64,000 bases of DNA from Branchiostoma floridae. Taxonomy: Eukaryota > Chordata > Leptocardii > Amphioxiformes > Branchiostomatidae. The number at the start of each line of letters is the position of its first letter. Position 1 is the first letter of the stretch. A model generated the notes under the pieces. That model was given only the letters and a program-made list of their open reading frames with translations, ran no database searches and was not told where the DNA came from. The stretch is taken from the NCBI RefSeq assembly GCF_000003815.2, contig NC_049994.1, positions 16,685,280 through 16,749,279 on the forward strand. The letters run 5' to 3'. Below are positions 63,765 through 64,000 of the stretch, piece after piece. The position numbers and the translations under genes are program-made.

Positions 63765-63962
63765 GCTATCATAGAACATTTTAATAAGAATGGAGAACAT
63801 TAGACCATGGAACACCAGAACTAGAACATTAGACCACAAAACATTAGAATGAAGAACATTAGACCGTGGAACATTAGACCATAGATCCTTAGAATGTAGA
63901 ACATTAGACCTTGGAATATTAGAACATAGAACATTAGACCATAGAACATTAGAATTAGGGAG
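63765..63962. repeat. Minisatellite with unit GAACATTAGACCATG
   Basis: About a dozen imperfect units (14-27 bp) of agaacattagaccatgg and gaacattagaatg. Confidence 0.85.
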
Positions 63963-64000
63963 TATCTAATTCATCCTCCTTTTGGAACAATGAAACTCAA

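Overview
The window is animal nuclear DNA: split genes with GT-AG introns, metazoan protein families (a Shaker-type potassium channel, the pseudokinase STRAD, TRIM-NHL and BTB zinc-finger proteins), and many short inverted-repeat transposons, 5'-truncated LINE tails and tRNA-derived SINEs. The TRIM-NHL duplication, the intron-rich Kv1-like gene and the density of small foldback elements suggest an invertebrate deuterostome, most likely a lancelet (Branchiostoma). This is inference; no marker gene fixes the species. A run of 100 N (18701-18800) shows it is a draft assembly.

Layout. 1-11.4 kb: no convincing gene; an 86-bp minisatellite (1.26-2.76 kb), an older satellite of about 150 bp (2.9-5.3 kb), transposons and one weak candidate minus-strand exon. 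11.4-15 kb: an unrecognised plus-strand gene whose four coding exons join in consistent phase, followed by a decayed copy of its last exon. 15-21 kb: repeats and the assembly gap. 21.7-29.5 kb: an eight-exon plus-strand Kv1-type channel of about 461 residues with unusual changes in filter, gate and voltage sensor. 32.4-49.6 kb: an eleven-exon minus-strand STRAD gene whose largest intron holds two intronless TRIM-NHL genes on the opposite strand. 49.6-50.2 kb: a candidate bidirectional promoter, then the start of an unrecognised plus-strand gene. 57.1-59.2 kb: a minus-strand BTB zinc-finger gene with one coding exon. The rest is mostly transposon-derived.

The most unusual structural theme is local tandem amplification of exon edges together with their splice sites. 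It occurs four times in two neighbouring genes: the S4-S5 exon and the S5 exon of the Kv gene, and exons 7 and 9 of STRAD. Separately, the Kv gene has Asn in place of the first Thr of the filter signature, Gly in place of the first Pro of the S6 PVP hinge, and Trp at the first S4 charge position.

All exon boundaries were read by eye from splice consensus, phase continuity and recalled family sequences. No searches or alignments were run.
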